The notes below the pieces were generated by a model. It had not been told where the DNA came from and did not search any database. It saw only the letters and a list, made by a program, of their open reading frames with translations. Position numbers and translations under genes: made by a program. This document shows positions 1 to 7,600 of a stretch of DNA of 64,000 nucleotides, one piece after another; the stretch's first letter is position 1; every line of letters starts with the position of its first letter. The DNA is taken from contig NZ_CP032684.1 of NCBI RefSeq assembly GCF_003627795.1, positions 3,015,001 to 3,079,000 on the forward strand, given 5' to 3'. Source of the stretch: Rhizobium sp. CCGE531. GTDB lineage: Bacteria > Pseudomonadota > Alphaproteobacteria > Rhizobiales > Rhizobiaceae.

Positions 1-162
1 GGCCTGCGCGACGGCCACATGTTCGCACCGCGCTTGATGAAGCGCCTCGGCCTGTCCATGGAAACAGGTGCCATCCGCGTGTCGCTGGTGCATTATAACA
101 AGGTCGAAGAGATCGCGCGGTTCGATGCGGTCCTGACCGAGATCATGGCGCGGCGCAGTTAA
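1..162 (+). CDS. Class V aminotransferase / cysteine desulfurase-like protein, C-terminal fragment
   Basis: Only the last 53 codons lie in the window; the start is to the left. The visible end carries the small-domain signature [16 protein letters not shown], typical of fold-type I PLP enzymes of the class V aminotransferase family (SufS/CsdA, selenocysteine lyase, kynureninase-like). The PLP-binding lysine is outside the window, so activity and substrate cannot be judged. It ends at TAA 160-162. The 173-bp gap to the next gene contains small inverted repeats (164-179 and 219-239) without a T-run, so no clear terminator is visible. Confidence 0.7.
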   Translation, partial: GLRDGHMFAPRLMKRLGLSMETGAIRVSLVHYNKVEEIARFDAVLTEIMARRS

Positions 163-335
163 GCCGCTCCTGTGAGCGGTGGCGGCGCCCGAACAACTCC
201 GCCACCGCAATGCCTCCGTGCCGGCGCCTGATCGGCACGGAAGCTGCCCCGAAATTCAGGGCAGATTGCCGCTTCGCAGTTGTATCTTTTCGGTCTATCC
301 CTCGTTGAGAGGACCGCTGAAATAGGAGGGTGACG

Positions 336-1118
336 ATGAGCGATTTCCGCCGGAACTGTATCGAGCAGAAGCTGCTCGTCGGTACGTTCGCGGCCATTCC
401 GCATCCGGTCGCCATCGAAGTCACGGCAGCCTCCGGCGTCGATTTTCTCTGCATCGACTGGGAGCATTCGCAGATCAGCCGCGAGCGTATCGAGGATCTG
501 ATCCGCGCCGCCGATGTCCATCGCGTTCCCGCCATGGTCCGCGTGCCCGGACATGCGGCGGAAGATATCGCGACTGTTCTGGACGCAGGTGCGGCGGGCG
601 TTCTCGTGCCTCGCGTTTCAACGGCGGAGCAGGCGCGCGCCGCAATCAAGGCCACCCGCTATCCCCCGCTCGGCGCACGCGGCGTCGGCCCGGGCCGCGC
701 CGCCGCCTATGGCTACCGGATTCCGGATTACCTCGCCAAGGCCAACGCGGAACTCGTACTTGCCATCCAGGTCGAAACGGCCGACGGGCTTGCCAATATC
801 GCCGAGATCGCTGCCGTCGATGGCGTCGACCTCATCTTCATCGGCCCCGGTGATCTCTCCGTCTCGATCGATGCCATGGGACCGGCGGGCAAGGACAGGC
901 TCGACGCGGCAATCAGAACCATCGCGGAAACGGCTTTGTCCGCCGGCCGCGCGGTCGGCATCTTCCGCCCATCCCCCGATGATGTCGGCGCATGGTGCGA
1001 AGCCGGCATAAATTTCTTTCTGCTGGCAAGCGACACGATGTTTCTCGGCGCCAGTCTGGCGGCCGGCATCGACGCTGCAAGAAAGGCAAAGCACACCGCG
1101 AAGAAGGAAGAAAACTGA
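336..1118 (+). CDS. HpcH/HpaI-family aldolase (2-oxo acid class II aldolase)
   Basis: About 260 residues, the usual length for the HpcH/HpaI (2,4-dihydroxyhept-2-ene-1,7-dioate aldolase) family. These divalent-metal aldolases cleave or form 2-keto-hydroxy acids to pyruvate plus an aldehyde in the cytoplasm. Visible motifs are CIDWEHSQ near residue 33 (catalytic His region), VETADG with the metal-binding Glu near residue 147, and IGPGDLS with the metal-binding Asp near 172. I chose ATG 336 because the ribosome site AGGAGG (324-329) lies 6 bases before it; an in-frame GTG at 330 is too close. The substrate is not deducible. The gene precedes the regulated catabolic island and has no shared operator, so it may be unrelated to it. 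Confidence 0.85.
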   Translation: MSDFRRNCIEQKLLVGTFAAIPHPVAIEVTAASGVDFLCIDWEHSQISRERIEDLIRAADVHRVPAMVRVPGHAAEDIATVLDAGAAGVLVPRVSTAEQARAAIKATRYPPLGARGVGPGRAAAYGYRIPDYLAKANAELVLAIQVETADGLANIAEIAAVDGVDLIFIGPGDLSVSIDAMGPAGKDRLDAAIRTIAETALSAGRAVGIFRPSPDDVGAWCEAGINFFLLASDTMFLGASLAAGIDAARKAKHTAKKEEN

Positions 1119-1176
1119 TTTTTATCAGAGCGTTATCGCATGAGTTGGCAAATGAAATCGCGCAAAGAGGAAGACT

Positions 1177-1190
1177 TTTTAAGCTTAAAA
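1177..1190. promoter_or_regulatory. Operator candidate, motif A copy 1 (perfect 14-bp palindrome)
   Basis: The sequence is TTTTAAGCTTAAAA, a perfect palindrome 115 bp upstream of the aminotransferase start. Near-identical sites occur at 6401, 13918, 21826 and 21956, each in a control region of the catabolic island. The symmetry and AT-richness fit a dimeric MarR-family operator; two MarR genes lie in the island. Which regulator binds is inferred. Confidence 0.6.
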
Positions 1191-1305
1191 TTTGTCCTTG
1201 AAATGCACTGGTTTTTGGATAACCATTCGAAATTGAGGGGTGGCACGAGCGAAAGCTTCCATAGCCGTTTGAGCCCTCCAATATCGAATTCCCAGGGGAA
1301 ATTCC

Positions 1306-2511
1306 TTGTCTCTACCGCAGCATAACCTGCCGAACGCGATGTCAGGCCGCGATGCCCTCGAAGGCATTCGCGCCCAGATCCGCGACATGCGCACCGACAA
1401 CATCGCAGTCCTTGCCAAGCGCGCCCGCGAACTGGGCGGCGTCATTCCGCTCTGGTTCGGCGAAGGCGATATCGTAACGCCGGAGTTCATCCGCGATGCT
1501 GCGAAGAAGACGCTTGACGATGGCGCGACCTTCTACGTGCCGAACATGCGCGGATTGGCGACGCTCAACGAAGCGCTGTCGGACTATCAGACGCACTGGC
1601 ATCAGCGCCCTATCCCGATCGAGCGCACGACGGTCGCGCCCGGCGGCATGCAGGCGCTCTACATGGCGCTCGAACTGCTCGTCGATGTCGGCACCAATGT
1701 CGTCTATGTCGCGCCGCAATGGCCGAACATTCACAACGCCATCCATCTGATCGGCGGCGAGCCGCGCGCCGTGTCGCTCGATTTCGATACCGACTGGCGC
1801 CTCGATCTCGACAAGCTCTTCGCACGCTGCGATGCCCGCACCCGCGCCATCTTCCTGTCGACACCATCCAATCCAACGGGCTGGACAGCCTCGCGCGAGG
1901 AGATGCAGGCGCTGCTGGATTTCAGCCGCCGCACCGGCATCTGGATCATCTCCGACGAGGTCTATGCCCGCCTCTATTTCGATGGCGACATCGCCCCTTC
2001 GATCCTGCAGGTGGCCGAGGATGGCGATCGCGTGATCGCGATCAACAGCTTCTCCAAGGCATGGGCAATGACCGGCTGGCGCGTCGGCTGGCTGACGCAC
2101 CCGTCCGCCGTTGCCGACCAGCTCGGCGCCATGACGCAGTATATCAACAGCGGTACCTCGGCCATGGTTCAGGCCGGAGCTGCCGCCGCCCTGCGCGAAG
2201 GCGAGCCGCTGGTTTCAGAAATCCGCGGCCGCATCAAGGCCGGCCTCGACCTCGCCTATGAGAAACTGCCGAAGATACCGGGCATGATCCTGCCGGAGAA
2301 ACCGCGCGGTGGCATGTATGCCTTCTTCGCGCTGCAGGGCGAACCCGATGCGACGGCATTGTGCGAGCGCATCCTCGAAACGGCCCGCGTCGGCCTGGCG
2401 CCGGGATACCACTTCGGCGAAGCGTCCCGCGCGTTCCTGCGCATGTGCACCTTCCGCGAAACTGAACAGATGCGCATCGCGCTCGATCGCATGGTCAACG
2501 CGATGACATGA
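1306..2511 (+). CDS. Class I/II PLP-dependent aminotransferase
   Basis: 401 residues, fold-type I aminotransferase of the aspartate/aromatic family. It would move an amino group between an amino acid and a 2-oxo acid. Visible motifs are TPSNPTG (substrate/PLP Asn), IISDEVYARL (PLP-N1 Asp), and NSFSKAWAMTGWR with the Schiff-base lysine at about residue 251. I chose TTG 1306 because AGGGGAA (1294-1300) sits 5 bases before it; ATG 1339 is the alternative and has no obvious ribosome site. It is preceded by motif A (1177-1190), which ties it to the aromatic island and is followed by an amino-acid ABC binding protein gene 80 bp on. With iorAB nearby, an aromatic or indolic amino acid substrate is plausible but unproven. 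Confidence 0.85.
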   Translation: MSLPQHNLPNAMSGRDALEGIRAQIRDMRTDNIAVLAKRARELGGVIPLWFGEGDIVTPEFIRDAAKKTLDDGATFYVPNMRGLATLNEALSDYQTHWHQRPIPIERTTVAPGGMQALYMALELLVDVGTNVVYVAPQWPNIHNAIHLIGGEPRAVSLDFDTDWRLDLDKLFARCDARTRAIFLSTPSNPTGWTASREEMQALLDFSRRTGIWIISDEVYARLYFDGDIAPSILQVAEDGDRVIAINSFSKAWAMTGWRVGWLTHPSAVADQLGAMTQYINSGTSAMVQAGAAAALREGEPLVSEIRGRIKAGLDLAYEKLPKIPGMILPEKPRGGMYAFFALQGEPDATALCERILETARVGLAPGYHFGEASRAFLRMCTFRETEQMRIALDRMVNAMT

Positions 2512-2591
2512 GACGGCCGCCGGTCGGGCGGACGGCAATACCGCGGGTGAGAGGAAAAGCCCGCAGCCATAACCAGAGGGAGACCAAGAAA

Positions 2592-3389
2592 ATGCCCATT
2601 ACTCGTCGTAGTCTATTGGTCCTAGCGACCGCCGTCGGCCTGGCCGGCGGAAGCCATTTTGCCTATGCCGCCGATGTGTTGAATGTCGGTTCCTATCCGA
2701 ACAACCCGCCTTTCGAATACAAGACCGCCAATGGCGGCTTCGAAGGCTTCGAGGTCGATGTCGTCAACGAAGCGGCCAAGCGCGCCGGCATGACCACGAA
2801 CATCGCCGACTACGGCTTCCAGGCGTTGTTTGCAGCAACCAGCTCCAAGCGCATCGACGTGGCGATCTCATCCATCACCATCACGCCGGAGCGCCTGAAG
2901 TCGCAGTCCTTCACACAGCCCTTCTACGACTCCGACATGGGCGTTGCCACCAAGGACGGCAACCCGATCAAGACGCTCGCCGATCTCAAGGGCAAGACCG
3001 TCGGCGTGCTGTCGGGCTCTACCGGTGAAAAATGGGTCAATGACAACAAGGCCGCGCAAGGCTTTGCCGACGCCAAGGGCTACAATTCGCAGCAGGACAT
3101 GTTCCTCGATCTCGGCGCCGGCCGCATCGATGCCGTCGTCAGCGATATTCCGGGCATGCAGTATCTCTTCGTCAAGACCAAGGGCTTCGCCATCAAGGAT
3201 CGCATCAAGACCGGCGAACAATACGGCCTGATGATGACCAAGGATTCGCCGCTGCTCGGTAAGATCAACGACGCCGTCACCGCGATGAAGAAGGACGGCA
3301 CGCTGGAAAAGATCCACGAGAAGTGGTTCGGCGGCAAGGCGCCGGCCGGCTCCTCCACCATCACCGAATTGCCCATCCCCAAGGCGTGA
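2592..3389 (+). CDS. Amino-acid ABC transporter periplasmic substrate-binding protein
   Basis: 265 residues, family 3 extracellular solute-binding protein (polar amino acid type). The N-terminus MPITRRSLLVLATAVGLAG with an AYAADV cleavage region is a secretory signal. The mature part starts with LNVGSYPNNPPFEY and contains GFEGFEVDVVNEAAKRAG, the usual lobe-1 ligand region. ATG 2592 follows a GAGGGAGA ribosome site (2576-2583). It lies between the aminotransferase and an inner-membrane permease and is followed by a strong hairpin (3414-3440). Ligand unknown; co-location with an aminotransferase suggests an amino acid or amino-aromatic acid. Confidence 0.88.
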   Translation: MPITRRSLLVLATAVGLAGGSHFAYAADVLNVGSYPNNPPFEYKTANGGFEGFEVDVVNEAAKRAGMTTNIADYGFQALFAATSSKRIDVAISSITITPERLKSQSFTQPFYDSDMGVATKDGNPIKTLADLKGKTVGVLSGSTGEKWVNDNKAAQGFADAKGYNSQQDMFLDLGAGRIDAVVSDIPGMQYLFVKTKGFAIKDRIKTGEQYGLMMTKDSPLLGKINDAVTAMKKDGTLEKIHEKWFGGKAPAGSSTITELPIPKA

Positions 3390-3413
3390 TCAAAAGATCA
3401 TTATTGAAATGAA

Positions 3414-3440
3414 CTACGCCGGTCGCAACGACCGGCGTAG
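3414..3440. repeat. Perfect 12-bp stem-loop between binding-protein and permease genes
   Basis: CTACGCCGGTCG (3414-3425) and its exact reverse complement (3429-3440) enclose a CAA loop. No T-run follows, so it is more likely an RNA-processing or 3'-end stabilising hairpin that favours the binding protein over the permease than a full terminator. Confidence 0.7.
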
Positions 3441-3481
3441 ATGTAAGAAATCATATCTTCGTTTTGCGCGCGGGAGTGCCA

Positions 3482-4156
3482 ATGTCTTTCGTCGATACCT
3501 TCTTCAATTCCGACGTCATGATCTCGGCTTTCCCCCAGCTGCTGCGCGGGCTTTGGATGACGATCGCGCTCGGCGTGGTCAGTATCCTGATCGGCGTCAC
3601 CGGCGGCCTCGTCGTCAGCCTGATCCGCCTCTATGCTCCCAAGCCGCTGCAGCTATTGATGGTCGCCTATATCGACATCATGCGCGCCATGCCGATGCTG
3701 GTTGTGCTGATCCTGATCTATTACGCGCTGCCTTTCATCGGCATCAGCTTTTCCGCCTGGTGGTCGGCGATCCTCGGATTTTCCATCGTGCTGGCTGCCT
3801 ATTCGGCGGAAGTCTTCCGCTCAGGGATCGAAAGCGTGCCGCGCGGCCAGTTCGAGGCCGCCGCCGCCCTCGGCATTCCCTTCCTGATCACGCTTTACAA
3901 GGTCGTGCTGCCGCAGGCGGTCCGCATCGTCATCCCACCGACGACGAGCAACTGCGTGTCGATGTTCAAGGATACGTCGCTCGCCTCGACCGTGGCCCTG
4001 CCGGAACTGCTGAAAGAGGGGCAGAACGCCCAGGGCCTCTATGCCAACCCCTCGCCGCTGATCATGGCCGCGGTGATCTATGTCATCCTGCTCTGGCCGA
4101 TGGTGCGCCTCGTCAGCGTGCTCGAGAAGAGGTTCAAGAACGAGCAAGCCAGATAA
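3482..4156 (+). CDS. Amino-acid ABC transporter permease (HisM/GlnP type)
   Basis: 224 residues with about five hydrophobic segments; inner-membrane subunit of a polar amino-acid importer. The binding-protein-dependent transport signature is the stretch from EAAAALGIPFLITLYKVVLP onward (EAA loop contacting the ATPase). ATG 3482 is preceded by GGGAG (3472-3476). The neighbouring gene on the 5' side encodes its binding protein. No ATP-binding subunit and no second permease are adjacent, because the next gene is an opposite-strand MarR gene; the permease must act as a homodimer and borrow an ATPase from elsewhere, or the operon has lost its distal genes. Confidence 0.88.
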   Translation: MSFVDTFFNSDVMISAFPQLLRGLWMTIALGVVSILIGVTGGLVVSLIRLYAPKPLQLLMVAYIDIMRAMPMLVVLILIYYALPFIGISFSAWWSAILGFSIVLAAYSAEVFRSGIESVPRGQFEAAAALGIPFLITLYKVVLPQAVRIVIPPTTSNCVSMFKDTSLASTVALPELLKEGQNAQGLYANPSPLIMAAVIYVILLWPMVRLVSVLEKRFKNEQAR

Positions 4157-4165
4157 GCGCGGCCG

Positions 4166-4681
4166 TCAATCGAAGTCGGCGCCTGACAAATGATTGCTGA
4201 CCGATGATTTCACCGCGCCGATATCGCGCCACAGCTCGCTGACGATAGCAGGGTCCACATCAGCCATCATGTCGCGCAGCCAGCCTTCATGGGCCGCAGC
4301 CATGGCGCTGAACGACGTCTCGCCCTTCTCCGTCAGCTTCGCGACCGTCACCCGCCGGTCGCCATCGGGTGTCACGCGCAGCACGAGGCCATCCGCTTCC
4401 AGCCGTTCGACAAGCCCGGTGACATTGCCGTTGGTGACCATGGTTCGCTTCGACAGCTCCCCGAGCCGGAGACCCTCGCGTTCGCGATAGAGCTGCGCCA
4501 TCAGATCGAATTGTGGCAGGGTCGCACCGAACTCATTGCGCAGCCGACGACGAATTTCCTGCGAGATCAGCTTCGTGGTCGAGAGCATGCGCAGCCAGAG
4601 CCGCAACTCCAGCTTTTTGCCTTCCTGCGCGCCCTGAACGATGATCTCCAGGTCAACGGTTGCACTTTCCGGTTCTGCCAT
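4166..4681 (-). CDS. MarR-family transcriptional regulator (first of two in the island)
   Basis: 171 residues; winged helix-turn-helix repressor or activator that usually binds a palindromic operator as a dimer and responds to aromatic ligands. The HTH region is LGELSKRTMVTNGNVTGLVE, followed by the wing VTPDGDRRVTVAKLTEKG. Start ATG 4681 or the adjoining GTG 4684; neither has a strong ribosome site. The gene lies 97 bp downstream of the FAD oxidoreductase on the same strand, so it is probably transcribed from the control region at 6348-6744 and may be autoregulated through motif A at 6401. Likely role: ligand-responsive control of the aromatic island (inference). Confidence 0.88.
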   Translation of the reverse strand: MAEPESATVDLEIIVQGAQEGKKLELRLWLRMLSTTKLISQEIRRRLRNEFGATLPQFDLMAQLYREREGLRLGELSKRTMVTNGNVTGLVERLEADGLVLRVTPDGDRRVTVAKLTEKGETSFSAMAAAHEGWLRDMMADVDPAIVSELWRDIGAVKSSVSNHLSGADFD

Positions 4682-4778
4682 CACGTCAGCTCAATTCAAT
4701 GCTCTGCATTCACGATGTGAACGATCTAGGGAGCAACATTTGAAATGTCAAAGGTTTGCGCGTCAAGCCAAATGGTGC

Positions 4779-6347
4779 TCACTTGGCCAGCATTTTCCCC
4801 AACATGAAACCGGAACCCGCCCCCGTTCCCGCTCCCGGCCATGTCGAAGCCCCGCACATGAACAGTGAAGCGACCGGTGTCCTGTAGCGCGAATAGCCGG
4901 CGACGGGGCGAAAGAGGAAATTCTGGTCGAGATGATGGCTACCGGAAAGGTTGTCGCCGCCGACAAGATTCGGGTTCTCGCGTTCGAGATCGATGGGTGA
5001 AAACACCGATTGCCCCAATATTTTGCCACGCAAGCCGGGGGCATAGCGTTCGACGATATCGAGAACGCGCTCGGCATAGGCATCCTTGATCTCATCCCAG
5101 CCTGTGCCGGTGATTTCTCCCGCTGCATCGCCGTGGAATTCCGCCGGCAGGACGCGCACCTGTATCCAGAGCACATGCTGTCCGGCCGGCGCGCGGGACG
5201 GGTCGATCGCCGTTGGCTGCCCGATCACCAAGGCGGGCTCGGCCGGCAGGAGACCGCCCATGGCCTCGGCATAGACACGCGACATCATTTCGAGATCCGG
5301 CGCGATATGCACATAGGCGAAATTCTGGAGCGCCTTGCCCGCCGTCCAATCCGGAAGGCCCGACAGCGCCAGATGGATCATCATCGTGCCAGGTCCGGCG
5401 CGGAAGCGCTTGACCTTGCCGTCGAACTCCCGACGCGACGGGTCCTGATCCAGCAGCTTGCCGAACAGGATCTGCGGATGGACATTGGCGATGACGGCGC
5501 GCTTTGCTTCGTAACGGCGGCCATCGGCCAGCACGACACCCGTCGCCTTGCCCCCTGACGTGACGATCTTGTCGACATGCGTTCCCAGCATCAGCTCGCC
5601 GCCCTTGCTTTTCAGCACGGTGGCCATCGCCTTGATGATGGTATCGGCTCCGCCCTTGCCGATGACCATGCCGAAGGCCTGATTGGCCATGGATTCGAGA
5701 TAGGGAAACAGCGCGCCGCCGGCGACATCGGGCGCAAAGTCAAGATGCAGCCCCCAGGCCGCCATCATGGTCTTGAGTTTGGTATTCTGGAAACGGGCAT
5801 CGAGAAAATCGCGCGGCGAGGCAAAGAGCATGCGCGCCGTCTCGTAGACCCAGCCCGTCCCCTTTTCACGCCACGCCTTCCACACCACCTTGGCTGCGGC
5901 CATCGAGGGCATTGGCGAACCAAGTAGACCGAAAACATGCGGGGCATCCGCGCCGAATTGCGAGAGCATGTTGCGCCAGGCGGCGGCATCCTGCGGCGAG
6001 ATATCGGCGATGGCGCCTGCTGTCTTCTCGAGATCGGTGCTGACACCGAGATAGGTGCCGTCGCGGAAGACGCTGGCAAAGCAATCCGCAGCCGGCATGA
6101 AGCCCAGACCTTCGGCCGACAGCTCGTTCTTGTACTGCGCAAAGAAGGCCGAGCCGGCGAACATGGAGAGGTTCATGGCACAGAGATCGTGCCTGAATCC
6201 GGGCAGCGTCACCTCGCGCGTCTTGACCGCGCCGCCGGGCTCCGCATTGCTCTCGATGACGGCGACTTTCCAGCCCTTGGAGGCCAAATGCACCGCCGCC
6301 GCCAGGCCATTATGCCCGGCCCCCACTATGATCGCATCATAGCTCAT
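4779..6347 (-). CDS. FAD-dependent oxidoreductase, phytoene-desaturase-like (NAD(P)/FAD type)
   Basis: 522 residues. The N-terminal dinucleotide-binding motif is AIIVGAGHNGLAAAVHLASK, with the acidic end of beta-2 in VIESNAEPGGAVKTRE. The C-terminus has the second FAD-contact block LFMCGASTWPGAGTGAGSG. This is the fold of phytoene dehydrogenase/CrtI-like proteins and amine oxidases. No carotenoid genes are near, so a desaturation or oxidation of a small molecule is more likely. Ribosome site AGAGGGG precedes ATG 6347. A paralogue of the same length class lies at 7601-9190 on the other strand, with a cyclase-family gene between them. Operator motif A is 54 bp upstream. The substrate is unknown; a role in oxidising an indolic or aminoaromatic precursor is inference from context. 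Confidence 0.8.
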   Translation of the reverse strand: MSYDAIIVGAGHNGLAAAVHLASKGWKVAVIESNAEPGGAVKTREVTLPGFRHDLCAMNLSMFAGSAFFAQYKNELSAEGLGFMPAADCFASVFRDGTYLGVSTDLEKTAGAIADISPQDAAAWRNMLSQFGADAPHVFGLLGSPMPSMAAAKVVWKAWREKGTGWVYETARMLFASPRDFLDARFQNTKLKTMMAAWGLHLDFAPDVAGGALFPYLESMANQAFGMVIGKGGADTIIKAMATVLKSKGGELMLGTHVDKIVTSGGKATGVVLADGRRYEAKRAVIANVHPQILFGKLLDQDPSRREFDGKVKRFRAGPGTMMIHLALSGLPDWTAGKALQNFAYVHIAPDLEMMSRVYAEAMGGLLPAEPALVIGQPTAIDPSRAPAGQHVLWIQVRVLPAEFHGDAAGEITGTGWDEIKDAYAERVLDIVERYAPGLRGKILGQSVFSPIDLERENPNLVGGDNLSGSHHLDQNFLFRPVAGYSRYRTPVASLFMCGASTWPGAGTGAGSGFMLGKMLAK

Positions 6348-6381
6348 CGCTTGCCCCTCTTTGAATTGTAATTATTATTGT

Positions 6382-6394
6382 CACATGCATACAT
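6382..6394. promoter_or_regulatory. Operator candidate, motif B copy 1
   Basis: CACATGCATACAT; its reverse complement ATGTATGCATGTG matches the site at 13809-13821 in 12 of 13 positions. Both occur only in divergent control regions that also hold motif A, which suggests a second regulator of the same island. Confidence 0.4.
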
Positions 6395-6400
6395 CCTGAG

Positions 6401-6414
6401 CTTTAAGCTTCAAG
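6401..6414. promoter_or_regulatory. Operator candidate, motif A copy 2
   Basis: CTTTAAGCTTCAAG matches the 14-bp consensus TTTTAAGCTTAAAA at 11 of 14 positions and is itself palindromic at 12 of 14. It lies 54 bp upstream of the FAD oxidoreductase on the minus strand. Confidence 0.5.
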
Positions 6415-6571
6415 TATCTATGGGCGCGAATCGCGTGATGCCGACACAATCACAGGTGGATCATCCATAAATCACCCCTGAGATTAGCGTTCTATTTCAG
6501 TATATTACCGATCCGGCCCAGTCTCGAATTGAAGCCCAATTTTGACCTCCGGAAGCAAGCCGGAATGCTTG

Positions 6572-6586
6572 CAATATCATATATTG
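6572..6586. promoter_or_regulatory. Inverted repeat CAATAT-N3-ATATTG upstream of the cyclase gene
   Basis: Perfect 6-bp arms with a 3-base centre, 158 bp before the cyclase start. It could be a regulator half-site pair; nothing identical was noticed in the other control regions. Confidence 0.3.
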
Positions 6587-6744
6587 TGACATAGGCTCCC
6601 TTCATTCCGCCGCCGCGCGGACCCGGTGCCGGGAGGAAAGGCACCCCGCGCCCGGCGATACCGACTTCAAGCCTGATCCCGAACAAAAGACCTGCAAAAC
6701 GGCTCTGCGCATGGGATCATGCGGCAACAAGGGGAACTAGAAAA

Positions 6745-7527
6745 ATGACCGCTTCCACACTCGTCAGTCTCGCCTCGGCCCTGCTTTCGGGCTCAGTCAA
6801 GGTCGTCGATCTCACCGCGCCGCTCGGACCAGATACCCCAGTGCTTTACCTGCCGCCGCAGTTTGGCAAGAACACCCCCAAGGTCAAGGTCCACACGATC
6901 TCAGAATACAACCAGGATGGCCCCTTCTGGGCCTGGAACTGGCTGGAACTCGGCGAGCATACCGGCACGCATTTCGATGCGCCCTGTCACTGGGTCACCG
7001 GCAAGGACCATCCGAACAACACGACCGACACCATCCCGCCGCAGAATTTCGTGGCGCCGGTCAATGTCATCGACCGCTCCAAGGAAGCAGCTGCCGATCC
7101 CGACTATCTGCTGACGGTCGATAGCATCAAGGAATGGGAAGCTGACAACGGCGCGATCGAAGCCGGCAGCTGGATGCTGCTGCGCACCGACTGGTACAAG
7201 CGTAACAATTCGACCGAGGCCTTCCTGAATGCCGATGAAAACGGCCCCCACTCTCCCGGCCCGACGGCCGAGGCGATCGAATATCTGCTGAGCAAGGGCA
7301 TCATCGGCTGGGGTTCGGAAACGATCGGCACCGATGCCGGATCGGCCGGCGGCATGAACCCGCCCTTCCCGGCGCATAACCTCATGCACAAGGCCAACCG
7401 TTATGGCCTTGCCAGCCTTTCCAATCTCGACCAGCTTCCGGCCAAGGGCGCCGTGCTGATCGCCGCTCCGCTGAAATTCGTCAAGGGCACCGGCTCGCCG
7501 GTTCGTGCACTGGCATTGATTGCATGA
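6745..7527 (+). CDS. Cyclase-family metal hydrolase, isatin hydrolase/kynurenine formamidase-like
   Basis: 260 residues of the cyclase family (PF04199), Mn/Zn-dependent hydrolases that open amide or lactam bonds. The metal-site motif HTGTHFDAPCH is complete: His72, His76, Asp78 and His82. The length and the segment GPHSPGPTAEAIEYLL with ETIGTDAG are closer to isatin hydrolases than to the shorter KynB formamidases of about 210 residues. Isatin hydrolase converts isatin to isatinate in indole-3-acetate breakdown. It is the first gene of an operon with an FAD oxidoreductase and a MarR gene. Isatin as substrate is inference; N-formylkynurenine or another cyclic amide is possible. Confidence 0.82.
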   Translation: MTASTLVSLASALLSGSVKVVDLTAPLGPDTPVLYLPPQFGKNTPKVKVHTISEYNQDGPFWAWNWLELGEHTGTHFDAPCHWVTGKDHPNNTTDTIPPQNFVAPVNVIDRSKEAAADPDYLLTVDSIKEWEADNGAIEAGSWMLLRTDWYKRNNSTEAFLNADENGPHSPGPTAEAIEYLLSKGIIGWGSETIGTDAGSAGGMNPPFPAHNLMHKANRYGLASLSNLDQLPAKGAVLIAAPLKFVKGTGSPVRALALIA

Positions 7528-7600
7528 TAGGCTGGAAGGATCCGAGCCCGGGGGCGGGCTCCGGTCCTTCCGTTCATCTTGCCTATGAGGGGCAGCGGCA

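Larger units (their letters stand above)
6348..6744. promoter_or_regulatory. 397-bp divergent control region between two FAD/cyclase operons
   Basis: No gene is seen. The AT-rich left part holds motif B (6382-6394) and motif A (6401-6414). Further right is an inverted repeat CAATAT-N3-ATATTG (6572-6586). A ribosome site AAGGGGAA lies just before ATG 6745. Both MarR genes of the island lie downstream of promoters expected here, one on each strand. Confidence 0.55.

Noticed and set aside
164..239. Terminator after the first partial gene
   Set aside because: Two short inverted repeats are present but neither is followed by a T-run.
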